From: Oceanisphaera litoralis | Lineage (GTDB): Bacteria > Pseudomonadota > Gammaproteobacteria > Enterobacterales > Aeromonadaceae | Assembly (NCBI RefSeq): GCF_016907015.1 | Contig: NZ_JAFBBE010000002.1 | Location: forward strand, 124,001-188,000 | DNA length: 64,000 nucleotides | Direction: 5' to 3' | In this document: piece by piece, positions 56,812 to 64,000 of the stretch | Layout: each line of letters begins with the position of its first letter | Numbering within the stretch: the stretch's first letter is position 1 | Program-made: the position numbers and the translations under genes | The notes under the pieces: generated by a model | Told to the model about the DNA's origin: nothing | The model's database searches: none | The model's input: only the letters and a program-made list of their open reading frames with translations

Positions 56812-57537
56812 ATGGCACAAGTATCTATGCGCGACATGCTGAAAGCCGGCGTTCACTTTGGTCACCAGACTCGTTACTGGAACCCCAAGATGAAGCCGTT
56901 CATTTTCGGCGCCAGCAACCGGGTTCACATCATCAACCTGGAAAAAACCGTTCCCATGTTCAACGATGCGTTGAACTACCTGGGCAACGTGGCCTCCAAG
57001 AAGGGTAAAATCCTGTTTGTTGGTACCAAGCGCGCAGCCTCTGAAGCCGTCAAAGAAGCCGCTACCAAGTGTGATCAGTTCTACGTCAACCATCGCTGGT
57101 TGGGTGGCATGCTGACCAACTGGAAAACCGTACGTCAATCCATCAGCCGCCTGAAAGAGCTGGAAAGCCAGGCTCAAGACGGTACCTTCGACAAGCTGAC
57201 CAAGAAAGAGGCGCTGATGCGTACTCGCGAAATGGAAAAGCTGGAGAAGTCCCTGGGCGGTATCAAGGACATGGGCGGTCTGCCCGACGTATTGTTTGTA
57301 GTAGACGCCGACCACGAGCACATCGCTATCAAGGAAGCCAACAACCTGGGCATTCCGGTAGTATCGATTGTTGACACCAACTCCAACCCGGACAACATCG
57401 ATTACATCATTCCAGGTAACGATGATGCCATCCGTGCCGTCCAGCTGTATCTGAATGCCGCTGCCGACGCCGTGATTGCTGCCCGTGCGCAAGACTTGGC
57501 CGTGCAAGCCGAAGACAACTACGTCGTAGAAGAGTAA
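56812..57537 (+). CDS. rpsB: 30S ribosomal protein S2
   Basis: 241 residues. Starts [20 protein letters not shown], with [30 protein letters not shown] and the second signature [29 protein letters not shown] precedes ATG. It heads rpsB-tsf, with hairpins between the two as in E. coli. Confidence 0.98.
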   Translation: MAQVSMRDMLKAGVHFGHQTRYWNPKMKPFIFGASNRVHIINLEKTVPMFNDALNYLGNVASKKGKILFVGTKRAASEAVKEAATKCDQFYVNHRWLGGMLTNWKTVRQSISRLKELESQAQDGTFDKLTKKEALMRTREMEKLEKSLGGIKDMGGLPDVLFVVDADHEHIAIKEANNLGIPVVSIVDTNSNPDNIDYIIPGNDDAIRAVQLYLNAAADAVIAARAQDLAVQAEDNYVVEE

Positions 57538-57617
57538 TAAAGCCGAAGCCTCGGCTTCAGCCTTTATTAACCATACGAAAGTAATGGGTTAACAGGGGCC
57601 TTGTGCCCCTGTTTTCT
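57536..57617 (+). terminator. Two hairpins between rpsB and tsf
   Basis: AGCCGA-AGCC-TCGGCT (57541-57556) with TTTATT after it, and AACAGGGGC-CTT-GTGCCCCTGTTTTCTT (57591-57617). They probably reduce transcription into tsf without stopping it, keeping S2:EF-Ts expression balanced. Confidence 0.75.
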
Positions 57618-57644
57618 TGTAGACCAAGATCGAGGAAATTAGAC

Positions 57645-58523
57645 ATGGCAACAATTACCGCCGCCCTGGTAAAAGAACTGCGTGAGCGCACTGGCGCTGG
57701 CATGATGGATTGTAAAAAAGCCCTGACCGAAGCCAATGGCGACATCGAACTGGCCATCGAAGAGATGCGCAAGTCCGGCCAGGCCAAAGCCGCCAAGAAA
57801 GCCGGCCGTATCGCCGCCGAAGGCATCATTCTGATGCGTCAGGCCGGCAACACTGCCGTGATGATCGAGCTGAACAGCGAAACCGACTTTGTCGCCAAGG
57901 ATGCCGGTTTCCGCGCCTTCGGTGACAAGATTGTCGACATCGCGCTGGCAAACAAAATCAACGACCTGGACGCCCTGAAAGCGGCCGAGTACGAAAATGG
58001 CGAAAGCGTTGAACTGACGCTGACCAACCTGATCGCCAAGATCGGTGAAAACATGAGCCTGCGTCGCATCGTGCTGGTGGAAGGTGATAACCTGACCACT
58101 TACCTGCACGGCACCCGCATCGGTGTTATCGCCAACCTGAAAGGCGGTGACGAAGAAGTGGCCAAAGACGTGGCCATGCACGTTGCCGCTTCCAACCCGC
58201 AGTTCGTCAAGCCCGAAGACGTATCTGAAGAAGTCGTTGCCAAAGAGCGCGAAATTCAGGTCGACATCGCCATCAACTCCGGCAAGCCGAAAGAAATCGC
58301 CGAGAAGATGGTTGAAGGTCGCATGAAGAAGTTCACCGGCGAGATCTCCCTGACCGGTCAGCCCTTCATCAAGGATCCTTCTATCTCTGTTGCCGAGCGC
58401 CTCAAGCAGGCCGGCGCCGATGCCATCGGCTTTGTCCGCTATGAAGTGGGTGAAGGCATCGAGAAGAAAGAAGAAGATTTCGCTGCCGAAGTTCAGGCGC
58501 AAATCGCTGCTTCCAAGGGTTAA
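57645..58523 (+). CDS. tsf: Elongation factor Ts
   Basis: 292 residues. Guanine-nucleotide exchange factor for EF-Tu. Start [20 protein letters not shown] with DCKKAL, and the exchange motif region [13 protein letters not shown] (TDFV contacts EF-Tu). GAGGAAATTAGAC precedes ATG. A terminator hairpin follows. Confidence 0.98.
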   Translation: MATITAALVKELRERTGAGMMDCKKALTEANGDIELAIEEMRKSGQAKAAKKAGRIAAEGIILMRQAGNTAVMIELNSETDFVAKDAGFRAFGDKIVDIALANKINDLDALKAAEYENGESVELTLTNLIAKIGENMSLRRIVLVEGDNLTTYLHGTRIGVIANLKGGDEEVAKDVAMHVAASNPQFVKPEDVSEEVVAKEREIQVDIAINSGKPKEIAEKMVEGRMKKFTGEISLTGQPFIKDPSISVAERLKQAGADAIGFVRYEVGEGIEKKEEDFAAEVQAQIAASKG

Positions 58524-58547
58524 TTCCCGCCGTTGTTAGTGCTATCC

Positions 58548-58573
58548 AGACCGCGACATTCGTCGCGGTCTTT
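58548..58573 (+). terminator. tsf terminator
   Basis: AGACCGCGAC-ATTC-GTCGCGGTCTTT hairpin, 24 bases after the tsf stop and before pyrH. Confidence 0.85.
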
Positions 58574-58595
58574 CTATGACCAGGAATAGAAAAGC

Positions 58596-59324
58596 ATGAG
58601 TACCAATCCTAAACCCGCATACAGACGTATTCTTCTTAAACTGAGCGGCGAAGCGCTGCAAGGGGAAGAAGGCTTTGGTATCGACCCCGCCGTACTGGAA
58701 CGTATGGCTCAGGAAATCAAGGAGCTGGTTGAACTGGGAGTTCAGGTCGGTCTGGTGATCGGCGGTGGCAACCTGTTTCGTGGTGCGGGCCTGGCCCAGG
58801 CGGGAATGAACCGCGTGGTGGGCGACCACATGGGTATGTTGGCCACCGTGATGAACGGTCTGGCCATGCGCGATGCCCTGCACCGTGCTTATGTGAATGC
58901 CCGTCTAATGTCTGCCATTACCCTGGAAGGCGTGTGCGACCCTTATAACTGGGCCGATGCCATCAGCTTGCTGCGCAAGGGGCGGGTGGTGATTTTCTCT
59001 GCCGGTACCGGTAATCCTTTCTTTACCACCGATTCTGCCGCCTGTTTGCGTGGCATTGAAATTGAAGCCGACGTAGTATTGAAAGCCACCAAGGTGGACG
59101 GCGTCTACAGTGAAGATCCGATGAAAAACCCGGATGCCGAGCTGTACAGTCAACTGGATTATGATGACGTACTGGATCGCGAACTCAAGGTGATGGATCT
59201 GGCGGCCTTTACCCTGGCTCGGGATCACAACCTGCCGGTTCGGGTATTCAACATGAACAAGCCGGGTGCGCTGCGCCGTGCCGTGATGGGGGAAACCGAA
59301 GGCACCCTCATCAGCCGGAAATAA
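58596..59324 (+). CDS. pyrH: Uridylate kinase (UMP kinase)
   Basis: 242 residues. Phosphorylates UMP to UDP; amino-acid-kinase fold. [59 protein letters not shown] and [13 protein letters not shown] are all typical. The stop is followed at once by a heptamer hairpin array. Confidence 0.98.
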   Translation: MSTNPKPAYRRILLKLSGEALQGEEGFGIDPAVLERMAQEIKELVELGVQVGLVIGGGNLFRGAGLAQAGMNRVVGDHMGMLATVMNGLAMRDALHRAYVNARLMSAITLEGVCDPYNWADAISLLRKGRVVIFSAGTGNPFFTTDSAACLRGIEIEADVVLKATKVDGVYSEDPMKNPDAELYSQLDYDDVLDRELKVMDLAAFTLARDHNLPVRVFNMNKPGALRRAVMGETEGTLISRK

Positions 59325-59396
59325 TTAGCAGGTGAGGGGTGAAGGGTAAGGGGTGAGGTGTTTTACTCCTCACGCCTGACATCTCACCCCTTACGA
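59325..59396. repeat. Heptamer hairpin array between pyrH and frr
   Basis: Left units GGTGAGG, GGTGAAG, GGTAAGG, GGTGAGG, then TGTTTTA, then CTCCTCA, CGCCTGA, CATCTCA, CCCCTTA. The arms are near-complementary, so a hairpin forms. On the pyrH strand stop triplets (TAA, TAG, TGA, TGA, TAA, TGA) fall in all three frames. Confidence 0.85.
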
Positions 59397-59415
59397 TAAA
59401 ACAAGGATAAAAACC

Positions 59416-59973
59416 GTGATTAACGAGATTAAGAACGACGCCCAAACGCGGATGGAAAAGAGCCTTGAGTCGCTCAAGGGCCAGATGAACAAGGTTCGTA
59501 CCGGCCGGGCTCACCCCAGTCTGCTGGATACCATCTATGTGGATTACTACGGCGCGCCGACCCCGCTGAAGCAGGTGGGTAACATCACCACCGAAGATTC
59601 CCGCACCCTGGCGGTGACCGTATTCGATCGCACCATGATCAAGGCGGTGGAAAAAGCCATCATGAGTTCCGACCTGGGTCTTAACCCGTCCAGCACCGGC
59701 ACCATGATCCGCATTCCGCTGCCGTCGCTGACCGAAGAACGTCGTAAAGACCTGATCAAGGTAGTGCGTCACGAAGCCGAGCAGGGCCGGGTGGCCATTC
59801 GCAACATCCGTCGCGATGCCAACGGTGACTTCAAGGCGCTGTTGAAAGACAAGGAAATTTCCGAAGACGACGACCGTCGAGCCCAGGACGACATCCAGAA
59901 ACTGACCGATCTCTACATCAAAAAGGTGGACGAAGCCCTCGCCGCCAAAGAGAAAGAGTTAATGGAAATCTGA
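59416..59973 (+). CDS. frr: Ribosome recycling factor
   Basis: 185 residues. Splits post-termination ribosomes with [23 protein letters not shown] with [26 protein letters not shown] and [21 protein letters not shown] match the family. The start is GTG at 59416, preceded by AAGGATAAAAACC; no ATG in frame fits better. A terminator follows. Confidence 0.98.
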   Translation: MINEIKNDAQTRMEKSLESLKGQMNKVRTGRAHPSLLDTIYVDYYGAPTPLKQVGNITTEDSRTLAVTVFDRTMIKAVEKAIMSSDLGLNPSSTGTMIRIPLPSLTEERRKDLIKVVRHEAEQGRVAIRNIRRDANGDFKALLKDKEISEDDDRRAQDDIQKLTDLYIKKVDEALAAKEKELMEI

Positions 59974-59998
59974 TACTTACATCGGGTATAGTAGCCGA

Positions 59999-60031
59999 CG
60001 CCGTGCAGCTGCCTGCACGGCGTTTGTTTTT
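59999..60031 (+). terminator. frr terminator
   Basis: CGCCGTGCAG-CTGC-CTGCACGGCG followed by TTTGTTTTT. Confidence 0.88.
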
Positions 60032-60047
60032 GTGCAGGAGTGATTTA

Positions 60048-60824
60048 ATGCCAGCGAGTCAAACCATGGCAGCATTTGACGATCCATCTCAGCTACCCCG
60101 CCACGTCGCCATCATCATGGACGGCAACGGCCGCTGGGCCGAGCAGCGGGGCAAGTTCCGGGTCAGCGGCCACAAGGCCGGCGTAAAATCGGTGCGGGCG
60201 GCGGTCAGCTTTGCCCATCAACTCAAGCTGGATGCCCTGACCCTGTTCGCCTTTTCCAGCGAAAACTGGCGCAGGCCGGAAGACGAAGTCAGCGCCCTGA
60301 TGAGCCTCTTTATTGCCGTGCTCGGCTCGGAAGTCCACAAGCTGCACCGCAACAACATTCGTCTGCGGGTGATCGGCGATCACGGCGGTTTCAGCGAGCA
60401 TCTGCAACGCAAAATTGCCGATGCCGAGCGGCTAACCGCCGCCAATACCGGACTGACCCTCAATATTGCCGCCAACTACGGCGGCCGCTGGGACATCACC
60501 CAGGCCTGTCGCCATGCGGCTGAACAGGTGGCGACCGGTGAGCTTGATCCTGACGACATCACCGAACATCATCTGGGCAGCCTGATGACCATGGCCGATC
60601 TGGCACAGGTCGACTTGCTGATCCGCACCGGTGGTGAACAGCGTATCAGCAACTTTCTGTTATGGCAGCTGGCCTATGCCGAGCTGCATTTTACCCCCGT
60701 ACTCTGGCCCGACTTCGACGAAACCGCCTTCAGCGAAGCCGTTGCCGCCTTTGTGGGACGAGAACGCCGCTTCGGCTGCACCGGCGCGCAAATTCGGGCC
60801 TTGGTTGGAGGGTGTAGGGACTAG
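60048..60824 (+). CDS. uppS: Undecaprenyl diphosphate synthase (cis-prenyltransferase)
   Basis: 258 residues. Makes the C55 lipid carrier for peptidoglycan and other envelope glycans. [20 protein letters not shown] with the catalytic Asp, [25 protein letters not shown] and the C-terminal [20 protein letters not shown] are conserved. ATG at 60048 follows AGGAGTGATTTA. The stop TAG is in a GTAGGGACTAGGGG repeat. Confidence 0.96.
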   Translation: MPASQTMAAFDDPSQLPRHVAIIMDGNGRWAEQRGKFRVSGHKAGVKSVRAAVSFAHQLKLDALTLFAFSSENWRRPEDEVSALMSLFIAVLGSEVHKLHRNNIRLRVIGDHGGFSEHLQRKIADAERLTAANTGLTLNIAANYGGRWDITQACRHAAEQVATGELDPDDITEHHLGSLMTMADLAQVDLLIRTGGEQRISNFLLWQLAYAELHFTPVLWPDFDETAFSEAVAAFVGRERRFGCTGAQIRALVGGCRD

Positions 60825-60829
60825 GGGCC

Positions 60830-61102
60830 TATAGCTCCCTCCCCTTGACTTGGGCACTGGCAGAATAGCGGCGGGGTGCAACGCAAGGGGAGGGCTGGGG
60901 AGGGGTTTCTGCAGAGTACGTGCGGTTTGATGTCCCGGCGGTGACACCCCCTCCCAGCCTCCCCCTGGGGAGAACCCGCAGTGATACCTGTATCCCCGCT
61001 GCCAAGGGGGAGGGGCTTATAGCTCCCTCCCCTTGACTTGGGCGCTGGCAGAATAGCGGCGGAGTGCAACGTAAGGGGAGGGTTGGGGTGGGGTTTCTGC
61101 AG
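60830..61102. repeat. CCCTCCCC mosaic repeat, uppS-cdsA gap
   Basis: Half of the first type (60834-60913), half of the second type (60949-61018), half of the first type again (61024-61102): the same three-part order as at 55309. Confidence 0.8.
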
Positions 61103-61169
61103 AGTATGTGCAGGTTTGATGTCCTGGCGAAAATTATTGTTGTCGGTGTTAATCTGGCGCTAAAAAACG

Positions 61170-61248
61170 GAGAGATGAGGCGTAAGGAGTGAGGAGTCAG
61201 GTGTTTACCCCTCACTCCTCACCCTTCACCCCTCACTTCAATGAGAGA
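61170..61248. repeat. Heptamer hairpin array upstream of cdsA
   Basis: Units GGAGAGA, TGAGGCG, TAAGGAG, TGAGGAG, TCAGGTG, TTTACCC, CTCACTC, CTCACCC, TTCACCC, CTCACTT. Left and right arms are complementary, so stop triplets appear on the plus strand in the left arm and on the minus strand in the right arm. It ends about 10 bases before the cdsA start codon. Confidence 0.88.
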
Positions 61249-61257
61249 GGATATTTT

Positions 61258-62106
61258 TTGTTAAAGCTTAGAATCATCACGGCCCTGTGCCTGATCCCCC
61301 TGGTGCTGGCCGCCATTTTTCTGTTGCCGCTGCCGTTGTTCTCGCTCTTTGCCGGTGGCGTCTTTTTGCTGGCGGGCCGGGAGTGGGGACGTTTTATCGA
61401 CCCGCGCAAGGCCAATGTGGTGATGGTGTCTCTTGCCCTGGTGTTGATTGGCCTGATGGCCATGGTGCCCATAGAGCGGGTCTGGAATCCGGATCTGAAT
61501 GATACCGTTTCTCTGGTGCTCTATGGCGGTGCCTGCTGGTGGCTGATTTCGCTGGCCCTGGTGCTGGTCTATCCGCGCAGCGCCGCTGTCTGGCAGGGAC
61601 ATCAATGGCTGAAGGTGCTGTTTGCGCTGTTCAGCCTGATCCCCTTCTTCTGGGCGCTGCTGACGCTGCGCAGCTATGAATATGAGCAGAACCCGTATTT
61701 TGGTGCCTGGTTGCTGCTGTTCGTGATGTCATTGGTCTGGGTGGCGGACTCCGGCGCCTATTTTGTCGGCAAGGCCTTCGGCAAACACAAGCTGTGCCCC
61801 CGGGTCAGCCCCGGCAAGACCATCGAAGGCATGCTCGGTGGCGTGGTCGCCGCCAGCCTGCTGGCCCTGGCCGTGACCTGGGCCATGGCGCTGCCGATGC
61901 AGGAAGCAATAGTACTGCTGCTGGCCTCGGTCGTGGCGGTGTTCGCCTCCGTGCTGGGGGATCTGGTCGAGAGCATGTTCAAGCGGGATGCGGGCCTCAA
62001 GGATTCCGGCAGTATTTTGCCGGGCCATGGCGGTGTCATGGATCGTATCGACAGCCTGACCGCCGCCTTACCTGTATTTATCGTCGTCGTCCGGGTACTA
62101 AGCTGA
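61258..62106 (+). CDS. cdsA: Phosphatidate cytidylyltransferase
   Basis: 282 residues, about 7-8 transmembrane segments. Makes CDP-diacylglycerol, the precursor of phosphatidylglycerol and so of the cardiolipin made by the cls product. The signature [20 protein letters not shown] and [12 protein letters not shown] is intact, with [20 protein letters not shown] before it. The start is TTG at 61258 ([10 protein letters not shown]), with GAGAGAGGA upstream, matching the family N-terminus. Confidence 0.95.
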   Translation: MLKLRIITALCLIPLVLAAIFLLPLPLFSLFAGGVFLLAGREWGRFIDPRKANVVMVSLALVLIGLMAMVPIERVWNPDLNDTVSLVLYGGACWWLISLALVLVYPRSAAVWQGHQWLKVLFALFSLIPFFWALLTLRSYEYEQNPYFGAWLLLFVMSLVWVADSGAYFVGKAFGKHKLCPRVSPGKTIEGMLGGVVAASLLALAVTWAMALPMQEAIVLLLASVVAVFASVLGDLVESMFKRDAGLKDSGSILPGHGGVMDRIDSLTAALPVFIVVVRVLS

Positions 62107-63296
62107 TGGAACTCCTTACCATACTCGGAGCCACCGGCTCCATCGGTCAGAGCACCTTGTCGGTGGTGCGTCGGCATCCCGAGCGGTTTGATATATTCGC
62201 GCTGACCGCCCACCGGCAGGTGGCGCGTATGCTGGCCGACTGCCTGGAATTCTCGCCCCGTTATGCGGTGATGGTGGATGAGGCGGCGGCGCGGGAGTTG
62301 CGTCGGCAACTGGCGCAGCACAGCAGCAAGACCGAGGTGCTGAGCGGCGCCGAGGCGCTGTGCGAGGTGGCGGCCGAGCCGGAGGTTACCACCGTGATGG
62401 CGGCCATTGTCGGCGCCGCCGGTTTGTTGTCTACCCTGGCGGCGGTGAGGGGCGGCAAGCGGGTCTTGCTGGCCAACAAGGAAGCCCTGGTGATGAGCGG
62501 CGAGCTGTTCATCGACCTGGTGCACCGCTGTGGTGCCCAGTTGCTGCCGATCGACAGCGAGCACAACGCCATTTTTCAGTGCCTGCCCGCCGAGTTGCAG
62601 CAAAACCCGGGCCGGGGCAGTCTGGCCCGGGCGGGGGTCAGCAAGATACTGCTCACCGGATCCGGCGGCCCCTTCCGTTATACCCCGGTAGAGCAGCTGG
62701 CCGATGTGACCCCGGCCCAGGCGGTGGCGCACCCCAACTGGTCGATGGGGCCGAAGATTTCGGTCGACTCCGCCACCATGATGAACAAGGGGCTGGAATA
62801 CATAGAGGCGCGCTGGCTGTTCAATGCCGCCCCGGATCAGCTGGAGGTGCTGGTGCATCCCCAGTCGGTCATTCACTCCATGGTGCAGTATTCGGACGGT
62901 TCGGTATTGGCCCAGCTCGGTCAGCCGGATATGATGACCCCGATAGCGCACGCGCTGGCGTATCCGGCGCGCATCGCCTCCGGCGTGGCGCCACTGGACT
63001 TCTGCAAGCTGGGTGAGCTCAGCTTTATGGCGCCGGACATGGCGCGTTATCCCTGTCTGCAGCTGGCCATAGAGGCCTGTGCCAGCGGCCAGGGCGCCAC
63101 CACGGCACTGAATGCGGCCAACGAAGAGGCGGTGGCGTCCTTTCTGGCCGGTAAGCTGGATTTTATGGCGATAGCCTCGGTCAACGAGGCGGTGATGCAA
63201 CGGCTGGGCAGCACCCGGGCGACCAGCCTGGACGAGATCATCGCGCTGGATGGCGAGGCACGCCGTTGTGCCACGGCTTTGATACAGAATCGATGA
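62106..63296 (+). CDS. dxr: 1-deoxy-D-xylulose 5-phosphate reductoisomerase
   Basis: 396 residues. Second MEP-pathway enzyme, NADPH-dependent. The NADPH motif [32 protein letters not shown], the metal site in [14 protein letters not shown] and [20 protein letters not shown] are conserved. ATG shares one base with the cdsA stop (TGATG). Confidence 0.97.
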   Translation: MELLTILGATGSIGQSTLSVVRRHPERFDIFALTAHRQVARMLADCLEFSPRYAVMVDEAAARELRRQLAQHSSKTEVLSGAEALCEVAAEPEVTTVMAAIVGAAGLLSTLAAVRGGKRVLLANKEALVMSGELFIDLVHRCGAQLLPIDSEHNAIFQCLPAELQQNPGRGSLARAGVSKILLTGSGGPFRYTPVEQLADVTPAQAVAHPNWSMGPKISVDSATMMNKGLEYIEARWLFNAAPDQLEVLVHPQSVIHSMVQYSDGSVLAQLGQPDMMTPIAHALAYPARIASGVAPLDFCKLGELSFMAPDMARYPCLQLAIEACASGQGATTALNAANEEAVASFLAGKLDFMAIASVNEAVMQRLGSTRATSLDEIIALDGEARRCATALIQNR

Positions 63297-63306
63297 GGAA
63301 ACGCTA

Positions 63307-64000
63307 ATGGGTGGCATATTGTGGAATCTGGGCGCCTTTATTGTCGCCCTGGGTATTCTGGTCGCGGTACACGAATACGGCCACTTCTGGGTGGCACGGC
63401 GCAACGGCGTCAAGGTGGAGCGTTTTTCCATCGGCTTCGGCAAGGCCATCTGGCGGCGTATGGGGAAAGACGGCACCGAATATGTGGTGGCGATGATACC
63501 GCTGGGCGGCTACGTCAAGATGCTGGACGGCCGGGTGGACCAGGTGCCTACCCATCTGCAGGATCAGGCGTTCAACAACAAGTCGGTCTGGGCGCGCATG
63601 GCGATAGTGGTGGCCGGGCCCATGGCCAACTTTGCCTTTGCCGTTTTCGCCTTCTGGCTGATGTTTTTGATTGGCGTGCCGGCGGTGAAGCCGGTGCTGA
63701 ACGAGGTGACCATGGCCTCGCCGGCAGCCGAGGGCGGGCTGGCGCCGGGTATGGAAATTCTGGCCATCGACGGCAAGCCGGTACGTACCTGGGAAGAGGT
63801 GAACTTTGCGCTGATCGGTCGTCTTGGTGATGATGAAACCCGGTTTGAGGTGGCAGACAGTAACGGCCAGCGCAGCCAGGTCCGCATTCCGCTGACCGAA
63901 TGGCAGTTTGACCCGGATGAAACCTCGCCGATTACCGCCCTGGGGCTGGTGCCGGTGGGGCCCGAGCTGACCCTGACCGTGGCCCAGGTGGTCGACAATG
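63307..64000 (+). CDS. rseP: Intramembrane zinc metalloprotease RseP, N-terminal part
   Basis: 231 residues visible; the gene runs off the window (full family length about 450). Site-2 protease that cleaves the anti-sigma factor RseA and signal-peptide remnants. The HExxH zinc motif is in VAVHEYGHFWVARR in the first transmembrane segment, IPLGGYVKMLD follows, then a second segment (WARMAIVVAGPMANFAFAVF) and the start of a PDZ domain (about 120 on). GAGGAAACGCTA precedes ATG. It continues the cdsA-dxr operon. Confidence 0.96.
   Translation, partial: MGGILWNLGAFIVALGILVAVHEYGHFWVARRNGVKVERFSIGFGKAIWRRMGKDGTEYVVAMIPLGGYVKMLDGRVDQVPTHLQDQAFNNKSVWARMAIVVAGPMANFAFAVFAFWLMFLIGVPAVKPVLNEVTMASPAAEGGLAPGMEILAIDGKPVRTWEEVNFALIGRLGDDETRFEVADSNGQRSQVRIPLTEWQFDPDETSPITALGLVPVGPELTLTVAQVVDN

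Overview
The window reads as chromosomal DNA of a G+C-rich gammaproteobacterium. Gene order and protein similarity fit the Aeromonadales-like branch (Oceanimonas/Zobellella type), but this is an inference from recalled families, not a search. Evidence includes conserved blocks shared with enterics: ispG-hisS-yfgM-bamB-der, mltF divergent from purL, rluE-nudJ-mnmA-hflD-purB divergent from icd, and map divergent from rpsB-tsf-pyrH-frr-uppS-cdsA-dxr-rseP. I saw no tRNA, rRNA, CRISPR array, prophage or intact insertion sequence.

Layout. 1-5.2 kb: end of ispG, then hisS, yfgM, bamB, der (isoprenoids, tRNA charging, outer-membrane assembly, ribosome assembly). 5.5-24.4 kb: a universal stress protein, a possible 50-aa basic protein, mltF/purL, a GGDEF relic, a YceB-like protein, cardiolipin synthase, alaA, grxA, dacB, radD, fabV, a CigR-like protein, and a two-gene c-di-GMP signalling pair (CheC-type response regulator plus PAS-GGDEF). 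24.6-34.3 kb: a SulP transporter with an odd lysine-rich tail overlapped by an isoprenylcysteine methyltransferase-like gene, rluF, the large flavin/FeS dehydrogenase ydiJ, glsB, a ydiI thioesterase relic and deaD. 34.8-46.5 kb: suhB (with a boxA in its leader), emrD, yfhL, pdxH, a GNAT, roxA, purB-hflD-mnmA, nudJ-rluE and icd. 46.5-55.3 kb: an IS5-type transposase relic, a DUF938 methyltransferase, a FemAB-like protein, a beta-CASP nuclease, a higBA toxin-antitoxin pair, galE and pgi. 55.6-64.0 kb: map and the translation/lipid cluster, ending inside rseP.

The least ordinary content is intergenic. At least six families of small interspersed repeats fill most gaps: a ~70-bp GTAGGGTC-ended element (with a 91-bp tandem array of it before pgi), a CCCTCCCC hairpin mosaic, two REP-like palindromes, a GTAGC-GCTTTAGC element and a GGCATGT/GTGTCGG element. 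Separately, many genes end inside short tandem arrays of 7-bp units. These arrays often begin on the stop codon itself and carry a stop triplet in each unit. Because 7 is 1 modulo 3, such arrays place stops in successive reading frames. Tandem repeats of 16 bp (purL) and 19 bp (radD) also span stop codons and are also 1 modulo 3. This is the pattern I would follow up first.
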